DNA from: Phycisphaerae bacterium
GTDB lineage: Bacteria > Planctomycetota > Phycisphaerae > UBA1845 > Fen-1342
Direction of reading: 5' to 3'
Assembly (NCBI GenBank): GCA_028277645.1
Contig: JANQFV010000066.1
Span: 1 to 64,000, forward strand
Length of the DNA stretch: 64,000 bases
Shown piece by piece: positions 1-8,158 of the stretch (position 1 is the stretch's first letter; each line of letters starts with the position of its first letter). The translations under genes were made by a program, and so were the position numbers. The notes beneath the pieces are model-generated. The model was not told where the DNA came from, ran no database searches, and saw only the letters and a list, made by a program, of their open reading frames with translations.

Positions 1-1454
1 CGAACTGATCGCGCGTTGGCCGGTGGTGGGGTCACTGCCGGACGGGGGATGGACAGGTCCGGCGGAAGACCGGCGACCGACGCGATATCCGCCGAACGCG
101 GTGTGGCGCGGCGTTCGCAGACTACGCCCGCACCGGACCGCTTCGCGCGGTACATGGCCTGATCGGCAGCATCGCACAGGCGGGCCGCGTCCCAACCGGG
201 CTGCCATTCAGCCACGCCGATGCTGCCGGTCACGCGCAGTGGCGCGTCACGATACGTTGGCGAGGACTCCCGCATGCGTTTCAGCAGGCGATTGGCGACC
301 TGTTCGGCGCCGCAGAGATCGGTGCCCGGGAGCATGACAACGAACTCGTCACCGCCAATTCGGGCGGCGCCGTCAAACTGCCGTAGCACGCCGGTGATTC
401 GCTGCGCGACGTGGCGGAGGAGGAAGTCACCGGCGGCGTGCCCCTCGCAGTCGTTGATGGTTTTCATACCGTCCAGGTCGATGACCAGCAACGTGAGCGG
501 TGTGTGGAAACGTTCAGCACGCTGCACTTCGGACGCGAGGGCCTCGTTCATCCAGCGTTGGTTATAGAGTCCGGTAAGAAAGTCGATGCGCGCCTCGGTC
601 CGGGCTTGTGCGAGCGCCCGCGCGATGGCAACGGCGCGACCGAGGAAGCGTACGAGACGCTGGTCGAGATCGATCGACGCGTCGAATTCGGCCTGGCTTC
701 CGCCGCTCAGATTCAGGATGCCGATCAACTGTTCGTCGTCGAGCAGTGGTAGCACGATACTGTGGCGGTCGGCGTACATTGCGGCGCGCTCGGCAGCGCG
801 CGAAATACGGTGCGTCGCGATCAGGCTCGTGATGTCAGTCGTGCGCAGGATGCGTCGTTCGCGTGCAGCAACGAGCATGGGACAAGCAACGTCACTGTCG
901 ACGGGGACTGTCAGGTCGATGCTGCGTTCGCGGGTGGTCTGTGACAGCGTGAGCAGGCGGTTCGGCGCATCGTGCAGGTAAAGGGAGGCCGCGTCGAAGC
1001 CAAAACGGGCGGTGAACTCGGTCACCAGCTTGTTTCCGAGCACTTTCAGGTCGGCGATCTGATACTCGGTAAGCCAGGCCGGCAGTTGGTCCGTAGCGTT
1101 TGGCGACGGCGCTTTCTGTTGGCGGGGACGGCGCGGTCGCTGAGCGCCTGCCCATAGCACTTCAAAGACCGACGCCGTCCCGGGCTTGCGGATGAAGATC
1201 CCCGACGGGAGCTGCTTCGCTGCCTGCGCGTGCGTGGAATAGAAGTACACGCGGTGGGCGTCCGGGAAGAACTCCATTTCTGAGGCTGCGTCGAGGTCTA
1301 ACCAGACATGATCGGGCGAAACCGCTTCCGATAACGGGTCCGCGCGTGAACTAACGCAGCACAACGTGCACGCGGCGGGACGGTGCCGCTCGACGTCACT
1401 GCGCAGGGCATCGTCGTCGGTGATGAGTGCTACGTCGTAATGGACGACGGACAT
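1..1454 (-). CDS. Diguanylate cyclase, GAF-GGDEF (3' end outside window)
   Basis: Makes the second messenger c-di-GMP from two GTP. Reading the minus strand from an ATG at 1454 gives an open frame of about 484 codons that runs off the window edge. An N-terminal stretch of about 120 residues has no family I recognise. Residues about 125-285 look like a GAF sensor domain, and a GGDEF domain starts near residue 290 (ARIDFLTGLYNQ). The active-site motif is intact (RIGGDEFVVMLPG, near residue 368). An RxxD inhibitory site (RQFD) lies exactly five residues before GGDEF, so product inhibition is expected. No membrane segment is visible, so the protein is probably cytosolic. It is divergent from the flagellar gene train, which fits control of the motile/sessile switch; that link is inference. 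Confidence 0.88.
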   Translation of the reverse strand, partial: MSVVHYDVALITDDDALRSDVERHRPAACTLCCVSSRADPLSEAVSPDHVWLDLDAASEMEFFPDAHRVYFYSTHAQAAKQLPSGIFIRKPGTASVFEVLWAGAQRPRRPRQQKAPSPNATDQLPAWLTEYQIADLKVLGNKLVTEFTARFGFDAASLYLHDAPNRLLTLSQTTRERSIDLTVPVDSDVACPMLVAARERRILRTTDITSLIATHRISRAAERAAMYADRHSIVLPLLDDEQLIGILNLSGGSQAEFDASIDLDQRLVRFLGRAVAIARALAQARTEARIDFLTGLYNQRWMNEALASEVQRAERFHTPLTLLVIDLDGMKTINDCEGHAAGDFLLRHVAQRITGVLRQFDGAARIGGDEFVVMLPGTDLCGAEQVANRLLKRMRESSPTYRDAPLRVTGSIGVAEWQPGWDAARLCDAADQAMYRAKRSGAGVVCERRATPRSADIASVAGLPPDLSIPRPAVTPPPANARSV

Positions 1455-1653
1455 ACGCGAGGCCCTTAATCGCACGCTTCCCGAACTTCTATCGGGCTCT
1501 TCAGCCGCATGGCCTTAGACCGCGGACGCGCTCACGAAGGCGCAGTTTTGATCCATTCAACCGGCAAGAACTGCCGATAAGGAGGGGCACGGCGTCAACT
1601 CTGCGCGACGTCGCGGCTGTGTGTGCAGAGCGCACACATGACACCGGGAGCCT
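1455..1653. promoter_or_regulatory. Divergent regulatory region, DGC / flagellar train
   Basis: This 199-base spacer separates two divergent genes. On the plus strand it contains GCCGATAA at 1573-1580, the full sigma28 -10 consensus, but a convincing TAAA-type -35 at the usual 15-base gap is missing (CATT is there). A 7-base inverted repeat, TGTGTGC (1620-1626) and GCACACA (1632-1638), ends 15 bases before the TPR gene start and could be an operator or an mRNA hairpin near its ribosome binding site. Confidence 0.4.
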
Positions 1654-4011
1654 ATGAGCAAGTTCCGGCAACATCTGGATGCCCTGCTACAGGATCGTTG
1701 GCAGATTCCGCTGGCGCTGATCGCCGCCGGTGTCGGCGTCGTCACGTTGGTTCGAGTGATTCCGGAGCCGACAACGGCGGATTTCGACGCCCTGATGGCC
1801 GACGTGGCGCTGTTGGAGCATTCCGGTGACGTCACGGACGCTGCGAACGCGGTCGCGAATCTACTACGGCACGAACCGCCGCTGCCGGCCGAACAGCAGG
1901 CGGTGCTCCATGATAAGTACGCGTCGCTGGTGTTCGCGTTCGAACGGGATCGCAAGGTACACAACGAGATTCAGGCCCGTGACGTGATCGAGCACCAGGA
2001 AGCGGCATGGGCCCAGGGTCTGCCGCGCACGCCGGTAGCGGAGCTGCGCTGCGCCGTAGCGCGGAAGTGGATGGGAAAGGACAAGCAGGCGCTGGGCGAG
2101 CTCCGCGAAGTGTTGGGCAAAGAGTTGGTTCAGCCGGATCGCCGGCTGGTGCAGCGCGCGTTAGTGGAGTTATTGGAACGTAAGCCGGAGGCGCGTCTCG
2201 AGCGTCGGCAGGTGCTGGACCAGTTCCTCGGCGACGAGGCGCTGAGCGACGCGCACCTGTGGTGGGCGCTGCAGCGCGCTTTGCGAGAGGCGCTCGATGA
2301 AAGCGACGCGCTGCGGGCAGAGCAACTGCTGGAGCGACACACTGACCGGTTTACGACATCAGACTTGAAGGGCTACCTAGAGTATCTACGGGCGCTCGTG
2401 CGGTTTCACGATGGGCGGGCGAATGAGGCGGAGCCGATCGTGCGCTGGGTTGATAACTGGCTGGGCGAAGCACATCAGGACACGCCCGAGCTGGATCGCG
2501 CGGGACACCTGCCGACGCTCAACCGTTGGCTGATGGGGCGGATTCATCTGGCGGAGCAACGACCGCAGGAGGCGCTGGACGTATTCGAAAGCTGCCTGCA
2601 CTTGCGACCGGAGGCCGATCTGGCGATTACGGCGGCGGTGGGGCGGGGGCAGGCGTTGGCGGCCCTGCACCGACACGACGCCGCGCTCGAGGCGTTTTCT
2701 GCGGCGGCTGAGCTTGCGCGAGCGCATTCCGATCTCGATCGTCGAACGCTGCGCGAGTTCACGGCAGCGTTACGTGCGCTGCACGACGAACAGCGTGATG
2801 CCGGCGAGTTGGATTCCGCGCTGCAGTACCTCGTCGTGCTGGCGGCCTTGGTTCCCGAAGACGAGCGCGAGGCGCGTCTCGATTTGTACGAGGAGCTCGG
2901 ACGGGCCTACGCGGCAGCGGCACGGCGCGCGTCGGAGCCGGAGCAGGCTCGAGAGTACCACTACCGGGCGGGCATGCAGCTCGAGGAAGCCGCGAAACTG
3001 GTCCGATTCGACGAGCCGCGGTTGTCTGCGTTGCTGTGGGAATCTGCCGGCGAGTATGACGCCGCGGGCCGGATGAACGCCGAGCGGCGTGTGCTGCACG
3101 AGTTTGTTACCGGCCGCAGCGACGACCCGCGGCTGCCACAGGCGCTGCTGCTGATCGGCCAGGCTTGTGAGAGCGTCGGTGAGCTGGAGCAGGCGTTGGA
3201 ATGGTACGAGCAGGTCGCGGCACGGTATCCGCGACTGCGGGAGGCCAAGCGCGCCAGAGTGCTGCGGGCGGGCGTGTTGCAGGCACTGGGTGGCGAGCGG
3301 TTTGCGGACGCGGAAGAGCTGCTGCTGGATTTGCTGGAAGACGATGACGTCGCTCCCGAGAGCCCGATCTTCCGTGACGCGTTGCTGCGCTTGTGTGAGC
3401 AGTTGTATCAGGAAGGCCGTTACAGCGAGGCGATCAGCCGGTTGGAGAACATGCTCTCACTCTACCCGGAGGATGAGGAGCACGTTCGCGTCCGGTTCCT
3501 GCTGGCGGATGCTTACCGTCGCAGCGGTCTCGCGCTGCGCGACACGAACGCCAATGATGCGGCAACGGCGGAGAGCCGACGTCGTTTGCTGCTGGCCGCG
3601 GAGCTCTTCGCCGCGTTGCTTGAAGAAATGAGCAGCGCTGTGGAAGAACCGGACGAGCGCAGCGCGCTGTACACGCGCTTGGCGTTGTTCTATCGCGGCG
3701 ACTGCCTGTTCGCCCTGAACGAACCCAAGACGCTGGAGGACGCACTGGTGGCTTATCGCCACGCGGCCGCCCGGTATGCCGGCCAGCCGGCGGCGCTGAC
3801 GGCGCACGTGCAGATGGCCAACATCCACCTGCGCCGGGGAGATGTGACGGAGGCGGCGCGTTCGATCGAGAAGGCGCGCTGGCTGCTCAGCACGATTTCG
3901 GACGAAGCATTCGCCAAGAGCGGCGCCGGCACTGAGGAAGAGTGGGCGCAGTTCTTCGACGTCGTATCCGCATCAAGTCTGTTCGGAAACACCTTAGCCA
4001 GTCGGCGGTAG
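1654..4011 (+). CDS. Membrane-anchored tetratricopeptide-repeat protein
   Basis: A 785-residue protein that heads the flagellar train. One membrane segment lies near residues 17-37 (WQIPLALIAAGVGVVTLV). The rest is helical and built of degenerate TPR units, for example LPQALLLIGQACESVGELEQ followed by a partner helix (about 490-530) and a unit around LSLYPEDEEHVRVRFLLADA (about 605-625). TPR arrays bind other proteins, so a scaffold role on one face of the inner membrane is likely. No catalytic motif is seen. GGGAG lies just upstream of the ATG. The next gene, a FlgN-like chaperone, starts 30 bases downstream, so co-transcription is likely. No standard flagellar component matches it; a lineage-specific flagellar accessory factor is the best guess. 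Confidence 0.75.
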   Translation: MSKFRQHLDALLQDRWQIPLALIAAGVGVVTLVRVIPEPTTADFDALMADVALLEHSGDVTDAANAVANLLRHEPPLPAEQQAVLHDKYASLVFAFERDRKVHNEIQARDVIEHQEAAWAQGLPRTPVAELRCAVARKWMGKDKQALGELREVLGKELVQPDRRLVQRALVELLERKPEARLERRQVLDQFLGDEALSDAHLWWALQRALREALDESDALRAEQLLERHTDRFTTSDLKGYLEYLRALVRFHDGRANEAEPIVRWVDNWLGEAHQDTPELDRAGHLPTLNRWLMGRIHLAEQRPQEALDVFESCLHLRPEADLAITAAVGRGQALAALHRHDAALEAFSAAAELARAHSDLDRRTLREFTAALRALHDEQRDAGELDSALQYLVVLAALVPEDEREARLDLYEELGRAYAAAARRASEPEQAREYHYRAGMQLEEAAKLVRFDEPRLSALLWESAGEYDAAGRMNAERRVLHEFVTGRSDDPRLPQALLLIGQACESVGELEQALEWYEQVAARYPRLREAKRARVLRAGVLQALGGERFADAEELLLDLLEDDDVAPESPIFRDALLRLCEQLYQEGRYSEAISRLENMLSLYPEDEEHVRVRFLLADAYRRSGLALRDTNANDAATAESRRRLLLAAELFAALLEEMSSAVEEPDERSALYTRLALFYRGDCLFALNEPKTLEDALVAYRHAAARYAGQPAALTAHVQMANIHLRRGDVTEAARSIEKARWLLSTISDEAFAKSGAGTEEEWAQFFDVVSASSLFGNTLASRR

Positions 4012-4041
4012 CCCGCCGCCGCACCCTGGAGGAGCCGCGAA

Positions 4042-4503
4042 ATGTCGCAAGACGTGCATCGCAATGACTCACAGCAACTGATCGACCTGCTGACGCGTCA
4101 GCGTGACGTGTACAAAGGTCTGCGCACGCTGAGTGAGAAACAACGCACGCTGATCTCGGGTGATCGGCCGGACCAACTGCTCGGCATACTGGGCGATCGA
4201 CAGAACCTGGTGATGGAGCTGGCGCAGTTGAACGAGCGGATGGGGCCGTACCGCCGAAACTGGAGCGAAGCGTACGACGCGCTGCGCGACGATCAACGCA
4301 CGCTGGTTTCGCAACTGCTGCACGAGATCAACAGTCTGTTGCGCACGATTCTTCACACGGATCACGAGGATTCAAACCTGCTGTCAGCACGGAAGCAGTC
4401 CGTGGTCAAGGACATCGCCGGTGTCAGTGGCGGGCAACAGGCAAACCAGGCCTACGCCCAGCAGGCGGTCGCCATGCCGCGCGCCGCGGACGTGACCGGC
4501 TAA
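4042..4503 (+). CDS. flgN: FlgN-like flagellar export chaperone
   Basis: A 153-residue, all-helical cytosolic protein of the size and character of FlgN, which escorts the hook-filament junction proteins FlgK and FlgL to the flagellar export gate. The body (residues about 10-120) is a long helical hairpin rich in Leu, Gln and Arg, with the FlgN-type run LLTRQRDVYKGLRTLSEKQR and a second helix near LLGILGDRQNLVMELAQLNE. The tail (about 125-153) is Gln/Ala-rich and probably disordered, as in other FlgN proteins where it binds clients. GGAG precedes the ATG. It lies between the TPR gene and the histidine kinase. FlgN proteins diverge strongly, so the call rests on length, helix pattern and context. 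Confidence 0.7.
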   Translation: MSQDVHRNDSQQLIDLLTRQRDVYKGLRTLSEKQRTLISGDRPDQLLGILGDRQNLVMELAQLNERMGPYRRNWSEAYDALRDDQRTLVSQLLHEINSLLRTILHTDHEDSNLLSARKQSVVKDIAGVSGGQQANQAYAQQAVAMPRAADVTG

Positions 4504-4539
4504 GTACGACGCTGCCACTACTTCGAGGTAACGCCCAGG

Positions 4540-5409
4540 ATGTCGACGTCAGATCGCACGGATACCGAGCATCTCAACCTGGACGCCATGCTGCGCGAGT
4601 ACATGGAAGCGACCGACCGGTTGCAGCAGACGCACGAAGTGCTCCAGCGCGAAGTCGTGCGCTTGCGAGAAGAGCTGGCGTCGAAAGACCGCGAGCTGGA
4701 AATGCGCCGGCGCCTGGCGGCGCTGGGCGAGATCGCTGCCGGCGTGGCGCACGAAGTACGAAATCCGCTGGGAGCGATCCAACTGTATAGTGGCTTGCTG
4801 CGACGGGCGTGTCGCGAGCAGAGCACCGAGCCGGCGCTGGAACTGCTGGACAAGATCGAAGCCGGCATTCAGGCGATCGACGTAGTCGTCTCGGACACGC
4901 TGGCGCTGGCGCCGCGCGACCGCCATTTCCATCCCTGTCGCCTGGTCGACGTCGTGCAGCGCGCGTGCGACGCATCGCAGAAAGCGGTGTCTGGTGCCCA
5001 AGTGCGGCTCGACGTCGAGCTACACGATGAGCGCACGCGGGTGCTGGCCGAAGAGCACGGTTTGCAACGGGTGCTCGTGAACTTGCTGGTGAACGCTGCG
5101 GAAGTTTCGCCGAGCGACGGAACGGTAACGCTGTACACCGCAGCCGAACATGACCACGCGGTGATGGTCTGCGTCCGCGACGAAGGACCGGGTCTACCGG
5201 AAGAAGTGCTGCACCGCGTTTTCGATCCATTCTTCACGACCAAGGAACATGGCACGGGACTAGGACTGACGATCGCCCACCGACTGATTGAGTCGTACGG
5301 GGGCGAACTGCACGCCCGGAATCGTACCGAAGGTGGCGCCGAATTTCAGATTCGGTTGCCGGTGGCGGAGGCTGGCGCGCCGCATGAATCTGAACCGAGT
5401 GTCGCCTAG
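4540..5409 (+). CDS. Soluble flagellar histidine kinase (FlgS/FleS-like)
   Basis: A 289-residue sensor kinase with no membrane segment. It opens with a coiled coil (residues about 10-60). The HisKA domain follows with H-box GVAHEVRNPLGAIQLY (His near residue 71). The HATPase domain carries the N-box (LVNLLVNAAEVSP), G1 (VRDEGPGLP), F-box (FDPFFTTKEHG) and G2 (TGLGLTIAHRLIE). It should autophosphorylate on His and pass the phosphate to the response regulator starting 23 bases downstream. A cytosolic kinase paired with a sigma54 activator inside a flagellar locus matches FlgS/FlgR of Campylobacter and FleS/FleR of Pseudomonas, where the signal is assembly of the export apparatus or rod. The exact signal here is unknown. 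Confidence 0.9.
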   Translation: MSTSDRTDTEHLNLDAMLREYMEATDRLQQTHEVLQREVVRLREELASKDRELEMRRRLAALGEIAAGVAHEVRNPLGAIQLYSGLLRRACREQSTEPALELLDKIEAGIQAIDVVVSDTLALAPRDRHFHPCRLVDVVQRACDASQKAVSGAQVRLDVELHDERTRVLAEEHGLQRVLVNLLVNAAEVSPSDGTVTLYTAAEHDHAVMVCVRDEGPGLPEEVLHRVFDPFFTTKEHGTGLGLTIAHRLIESYGGELHARNRTEGGAEFQIRLPVAEAGAPHESEPSVA

Positions 5410-5432
5410 CAAAGAAAGGACAAGGAGGTCCG

Positions 5433-6836
5433 ATGGCTTGCATCTGCATTATTGACGACGAAGCGATGATGAGGGAGTCCCTCGCGGCCACACTGGCCGC
5501 ACAGGATCACAAGGTTCAGGCCTATCAGCATGCCCAGGAGGCCCTCACCGCTGCACGGCAGCAGTCGTTCGACCTGATCGTCACGGATCTGCGTATGCCG
5601 GGCATGGACGGCGTGACGCTGCTGCGCGAGCTGCGGCGGCTTGGGATCGACGTGCCAGTCGTCTTGATGACGGCGCACGCATCGATTGCGACAGCGGTCG
5701 AGGCCATGAAGCTCGGCGCGTTCGACTACATTCAGAAGCCGTTTGATGCCCAGGAGATCGAGATCGTCGTCGAGCGGGCGCTGCGCGAACGCCAGATGCT
5801 CCGCGATAACGAGGTCATGCGCCGGCAGATCGAGGATCTGAACCGGCACCGCACACTGATCGGCGCCGCGCCGGCGATGCGGCCGGTGCTCGAGAAGGTG
5901 CAGCGGCTGGCGCAGAGCTCCGCGACGGTGCTCATCACTGGCGAAAGTGGCACGGGCAAAGAATTGATCGCGCGCGCGATTCACGCCGCGTCGGATCGTT
6001 CCGAGCAGCCGATGCTGTGCGTCAACTGTGCGGCGCTCTCCCCGACGCTGCTGGAAAGCGAATTGTTCGGGCACGAGAAGGGTGCGTTCACCGGTGCGGA
6101 CCGGATGCGCAAGGGGCGCTTCGAGCTTGCCGACGGTGGCACGCTGCTGTTGGACGAAGTTTCCGAGATCGCGCCGGCGTTGCAGGCCAAGCTGCTGCGC
6201 GTGCTCCAGGAGCACGAGTTCGAGCGCGTCGGCAGCTCGGTAACGCGACGCGTGAACGTGCGCGTCATCGCAACGACGAATCGCGATCTGCGCGACTGGG
6301 CCGCGAAGGCCCGCTTCCGCGAGGATCTGTATTACCGCCTGAGTGTGCTGCCGATCGAGGTGCCGGCGCTGCGTGACCGTCGCGATGACATCCCGCTGCT
6401 GCTCGATCACTTCATCGGTCGCATCGCCGAACGCGAGGGTCGCGAGCGGCCGCGACTGGCCGACGATGCGCTGAAGGTACTCCAGGAGTACGGCTGGCCG
6501 GGCAACGTTCGCGAGCTCGAGAACCTGTGCGAACGTATCTGTGTGCTCGAAGCCGGGCGCGAGGTCAGCTCTGCGACGATTGCGCCGCTGCTCAATGGCC
6601 CGATCAAGACGGCCAGTGCCCCGGTCGAGTCCGTACGTTATCGCGATGGTCAGATCCTGGACGATGCCGAGCGCGATCTGATCCTCCGCACGCTCGAACG
6701 CTTCGGCGGTCATCGCGAAAAAACGGCTCGGGCGCTAGGCATCGGCTTGCGCACGTTGGGTCTGAAACTCAAGAAATGGCGTGAGGAAGGTACGTTTCAC
6801 GAGGAACGCCGTCGGCGAGCGCCGCTGGCGGTGTAG
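5433..6836 (+). CDS. Sigma54-dependent flagellar response regulator (FlgR/FleR-like)
   Basis: A 467-residue NtrC-family activator. The receiver domain (about 1-120) has the acidic pair IIDDE, the phospho-acceptor in DLIVTDLRMPG, and the conserved Lys in DYIQKPFD. The AAA+ domain (about 140-375) has Walker A GESGTGKE, the sigma54-contact loop GAFTGA, Walker B GGTLLLDEVSE and the arginine-finger region FREDLYYRLSVLPIEVP. The C-terminal Fis-type helix-turn-helix is about residues 415-455 (GHREKTARALGIGLRTL). AGGAGG precedes the ATG. Phosphorylated by the upstream kinase, it should open sigma54 promoters; one lies directly after this gene, before flgB. All key residues are present, so it should be a working ATPase activator. 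Confidence 0.95.
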   Translation: MACICIIDDEAMMRESLAATLAAQDHKVQAYQHAQEALTAARQQSFDLIVTDLRMPGMDGVTLLRELRRLGIDVPVVLMTAHASIATAVEAMKLGAFDYIQKPFDAQEIEIVVERALRERQMLRDNEVMRRQIEDLNRHRTLIGAAPAMRPVLEKVQRLAQSSATVLITGESGTGKELIARAIHAASDRSEQPMLCVNCAALSPTLLESELFGHEKGAFTGADRMRKGRFELADGGTLLLDEVSEIAPALQAKLLRVLQEHEFERVGSSVTRRVNVRVIATTNRDLRDWAAKARFREDLYYRLSVLPIEVPALRDRRDDIPLLLDHFIGRIAEREGRERPRLADDALKVLQEYGWPGNVRELENLCERICVLEAGREVSSATIAPLLNGPIKTASAPVESVRYRDGQILDDAERDLILRTLERFGGHREKTARALGIGLRTLGLKLKKWREEGTFHEERRRRAPLAV

Positions 6837-6841
6837 CTGCG

Positions 6842-6857
6842 CGGCACGTGCCTTGCC
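6842..6857 (+). promoter_or_regulatory. Sigma54 (RpoN) promoter upstream of flgB
   Basis: CGGCACGTGCCTTGCC matches the sigma54 consensus TGGCACG-N4-TTGC. GG sits at 6843-6844 and GC at 6855-6856 with exactly ten bases between them, as required for -24/-12. The predicted transcript start is near 6868, about 29 bases before the flgB ATG. The element lies just after the stop of the sigma54 activator gene, so that activator is the natural candidate to fire it. Confidence 0.75.
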
Positions 6858-6896
6858 CGATTGAGTGCAGACTGACAATCGTGCGGAAGCCGTCGA

Positions 6897-7337
6897 ATGT
6901 GGATTGAGCGCCTGACACACTCTTCTACCACCGAAGCCATCGAGTTGGCCGCCCGGTTCGCCGAGCAGCGCCAGCGCGTACTGGCCGAAAACCTGGCGAA
7001 TATCGACACGCCAGACTTTCACAGCCGCAGTCTCGACCCGGAGGCGTTTCAGGCGTCGCTACGGCAGGCGCTGGATGAGGCACGCGAGACGCGCAGGACC
7101 CAGGCGCTGGTTTTGCGCGACAACGCGCAATTCTCGCACGATGCGCGTGGTCAGGTCGTGGCAAAGCCGTGCGAGGAGCCGGCACCGAATGTGCTGTTTC
7201 ATGACGGTACGAACGCCCGACTGGAGCAGCTCATGGCGGACATCGCGGAGAACGCGTTGTCGTATGAGCTGACGACGAATCTGCTGCGTGGGCGCCACGA
7301 CGGGCTCCTGCAGGCCATTCGAGGTAGGTTGACGTGA
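6897..7337 (+). CDS. flgB: Flagellar basal-body rod protein FlgB
   Basis: Proximal rod subunit of the periplasmic axle, exported through the type III gate. The 146-residue length is typical. The N-terminal helix carries the rod/hook-family signature LAENLANIDTPDFHSRSLD (residues about 30-48) with the ANxxTP-type core, and the C-terminal helix ends in the usual coiled-coil export region (YELTTNLLRGRHDGLLQAIR). The stop overlaps the GTG start of flgC by four bases, indicating translational coupling. It is the first gene after the sigma54 element. Confidence 0.92.
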   Translation: MWIERLTHSSTTEAIELAARFAEQRQRVLAENLANIDTPDFHSRSLDPEAFQASLRQALDEARETRRTQALVLRDNAQFSHDARGQVVAKPCEEPAPNVLFHDGTNARLEQLMADIAENALSYELTTNLLRGRHDGLLQAIRGRLT

Positions 7338-7732
7338 TCGGAACGCTGGATATCAGCAGCTCGGCACTGGTGGCCCAACGGACGCGACTGGACGTGATCG
7401 CCGGCAATATGGCGAACGCCGAGGCTACGGCCCAGGAGGACGGGCGCATCGAGCCGTATCGGCGGCGCGTGGTGACGTTCTCGACGGGGGACGGCACTGG
7501 CGGCCCCGGCGTCCACGTGGCAGAGGTGATGGAGGATCCGTCGCCGTTCCGGCTGAAGTACGACCCGGAGCACCCGCACGCGGACGCCGCCGGGAACGTT
7601 CAATTGCCGAATGTGAACATCACGATGGAGTATATCGATGCGCTCACGGCGAGCCGGGCGTACGAGGCGAATGCGGCGATGCTGAACGTCACGCGCACGA
7701 TGTTGCAGCAGGCGATTCGGATGTTCGCTTAG
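7334..7732 (+). CDS. flgC: Flagellar basal-body rod protein FlgC
   Basis: Rod subunit stacked on FlgB. 132 residues, the usual size. The start is GTG, overlapping the flgB stop. N-terminal signature LDISSSALVAQRTRLDVIAG then NMANAEAT (residues about 4-31). The C-terminal family signature is near residues 93-110 (VNITMEYIDALTASRAYEAN), followed by a terminal helix ending ...QAIRMFA. Next comes fliE, as in many flagellar operons. Confidence 0.93.
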   Translation: MIGTLDISSSALVAQRTRLDVIAGNMANAEATAQEDGRIEPYRRRVVTFSTGDGTGGPGVHVAEVMEDPSPFRLKYDPEHPHADAAGNVQLPNVNITMEYIDALTASRAYEANAAMLNVTRTMLQQAIRMFA

Positions 7733-7774
7733 TCCGGACTCGTGGGAGCCATTTTGCCGGTCGGGAGAACGTGA

Positions 7775-8086
7775 ATGGTCGATCCGATTTCGCAAGATCA
7801 TCTGGGGCCGATTCGGCCCGGCCAGTCGGCTGCGCCGACGGCGCCCGACAAAGGTGTTTCCGGTGACCAAGAGTTTGCCAACCTGTTCCGGCAGCAACTG
7901 GAGCAGGTCAGTCAGATGCAGTCGGAGGCGGAGGCGGGCATTCAGAACCTGCTGACCGGGCGGACAGACAACATCACCGAGGTGTTCACGACCGCGCGGA
8001 AGGCTGAAGTGGCCTTCAGTTTGCTCATGGAGATCCGCAACAAGCTGGTCGACGCGTATAGCGAACTACGGCAGATGCGCGTGTAG
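7775..8086 (+). CDS. fliE: Flagellar hook-basal body adaptor FliE
   Basis: FliE joins the MS ring to the rod. 103 residues, the normal length. The N-terminal 30 residues are variable. The conserved C-terminal helix pair is clear, with LLTGRTDNITEVFTTARKAE followed by a helix containing LLMEIRNKLVDAYSELRQM, the typical FliE ending. It lies between flgC and fliF in the canonical flgBC-fliEFG order. The spacing of 42 bases to flgC suggests one transcript. Confidence 0.92.
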   Translation: MVDPISQDHLGPIRPGQSAAPTAPDKGVSGDQEFANLFRQQLEQVSQMQSEAEAGIQNLLTGRTDNITEVFTTARKAEVAFSLLMEIRNKLVDAYSELRQMRV

Positions 8087-8158
8087 CCCGGCGGGCTGAG
8101 CGCGGCGGCGTAACACGAACAGGGACACTGGCGGCGGAGTCCGCCCGGAGTGGCCAGG

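Noticed and set aside
1327-1335. CCGATAA on the plus strand inside the cyclase gene
   Set aside because: It lies within a coding region, has no -35 at the right distance and drives no gene in its direction.
5406-6713. A 435-residue minus-strand open frame inside the sigma54 activator gene
   Set aside because: It is the shadow of a strongly conserved gene and shows only antisense-type composition.
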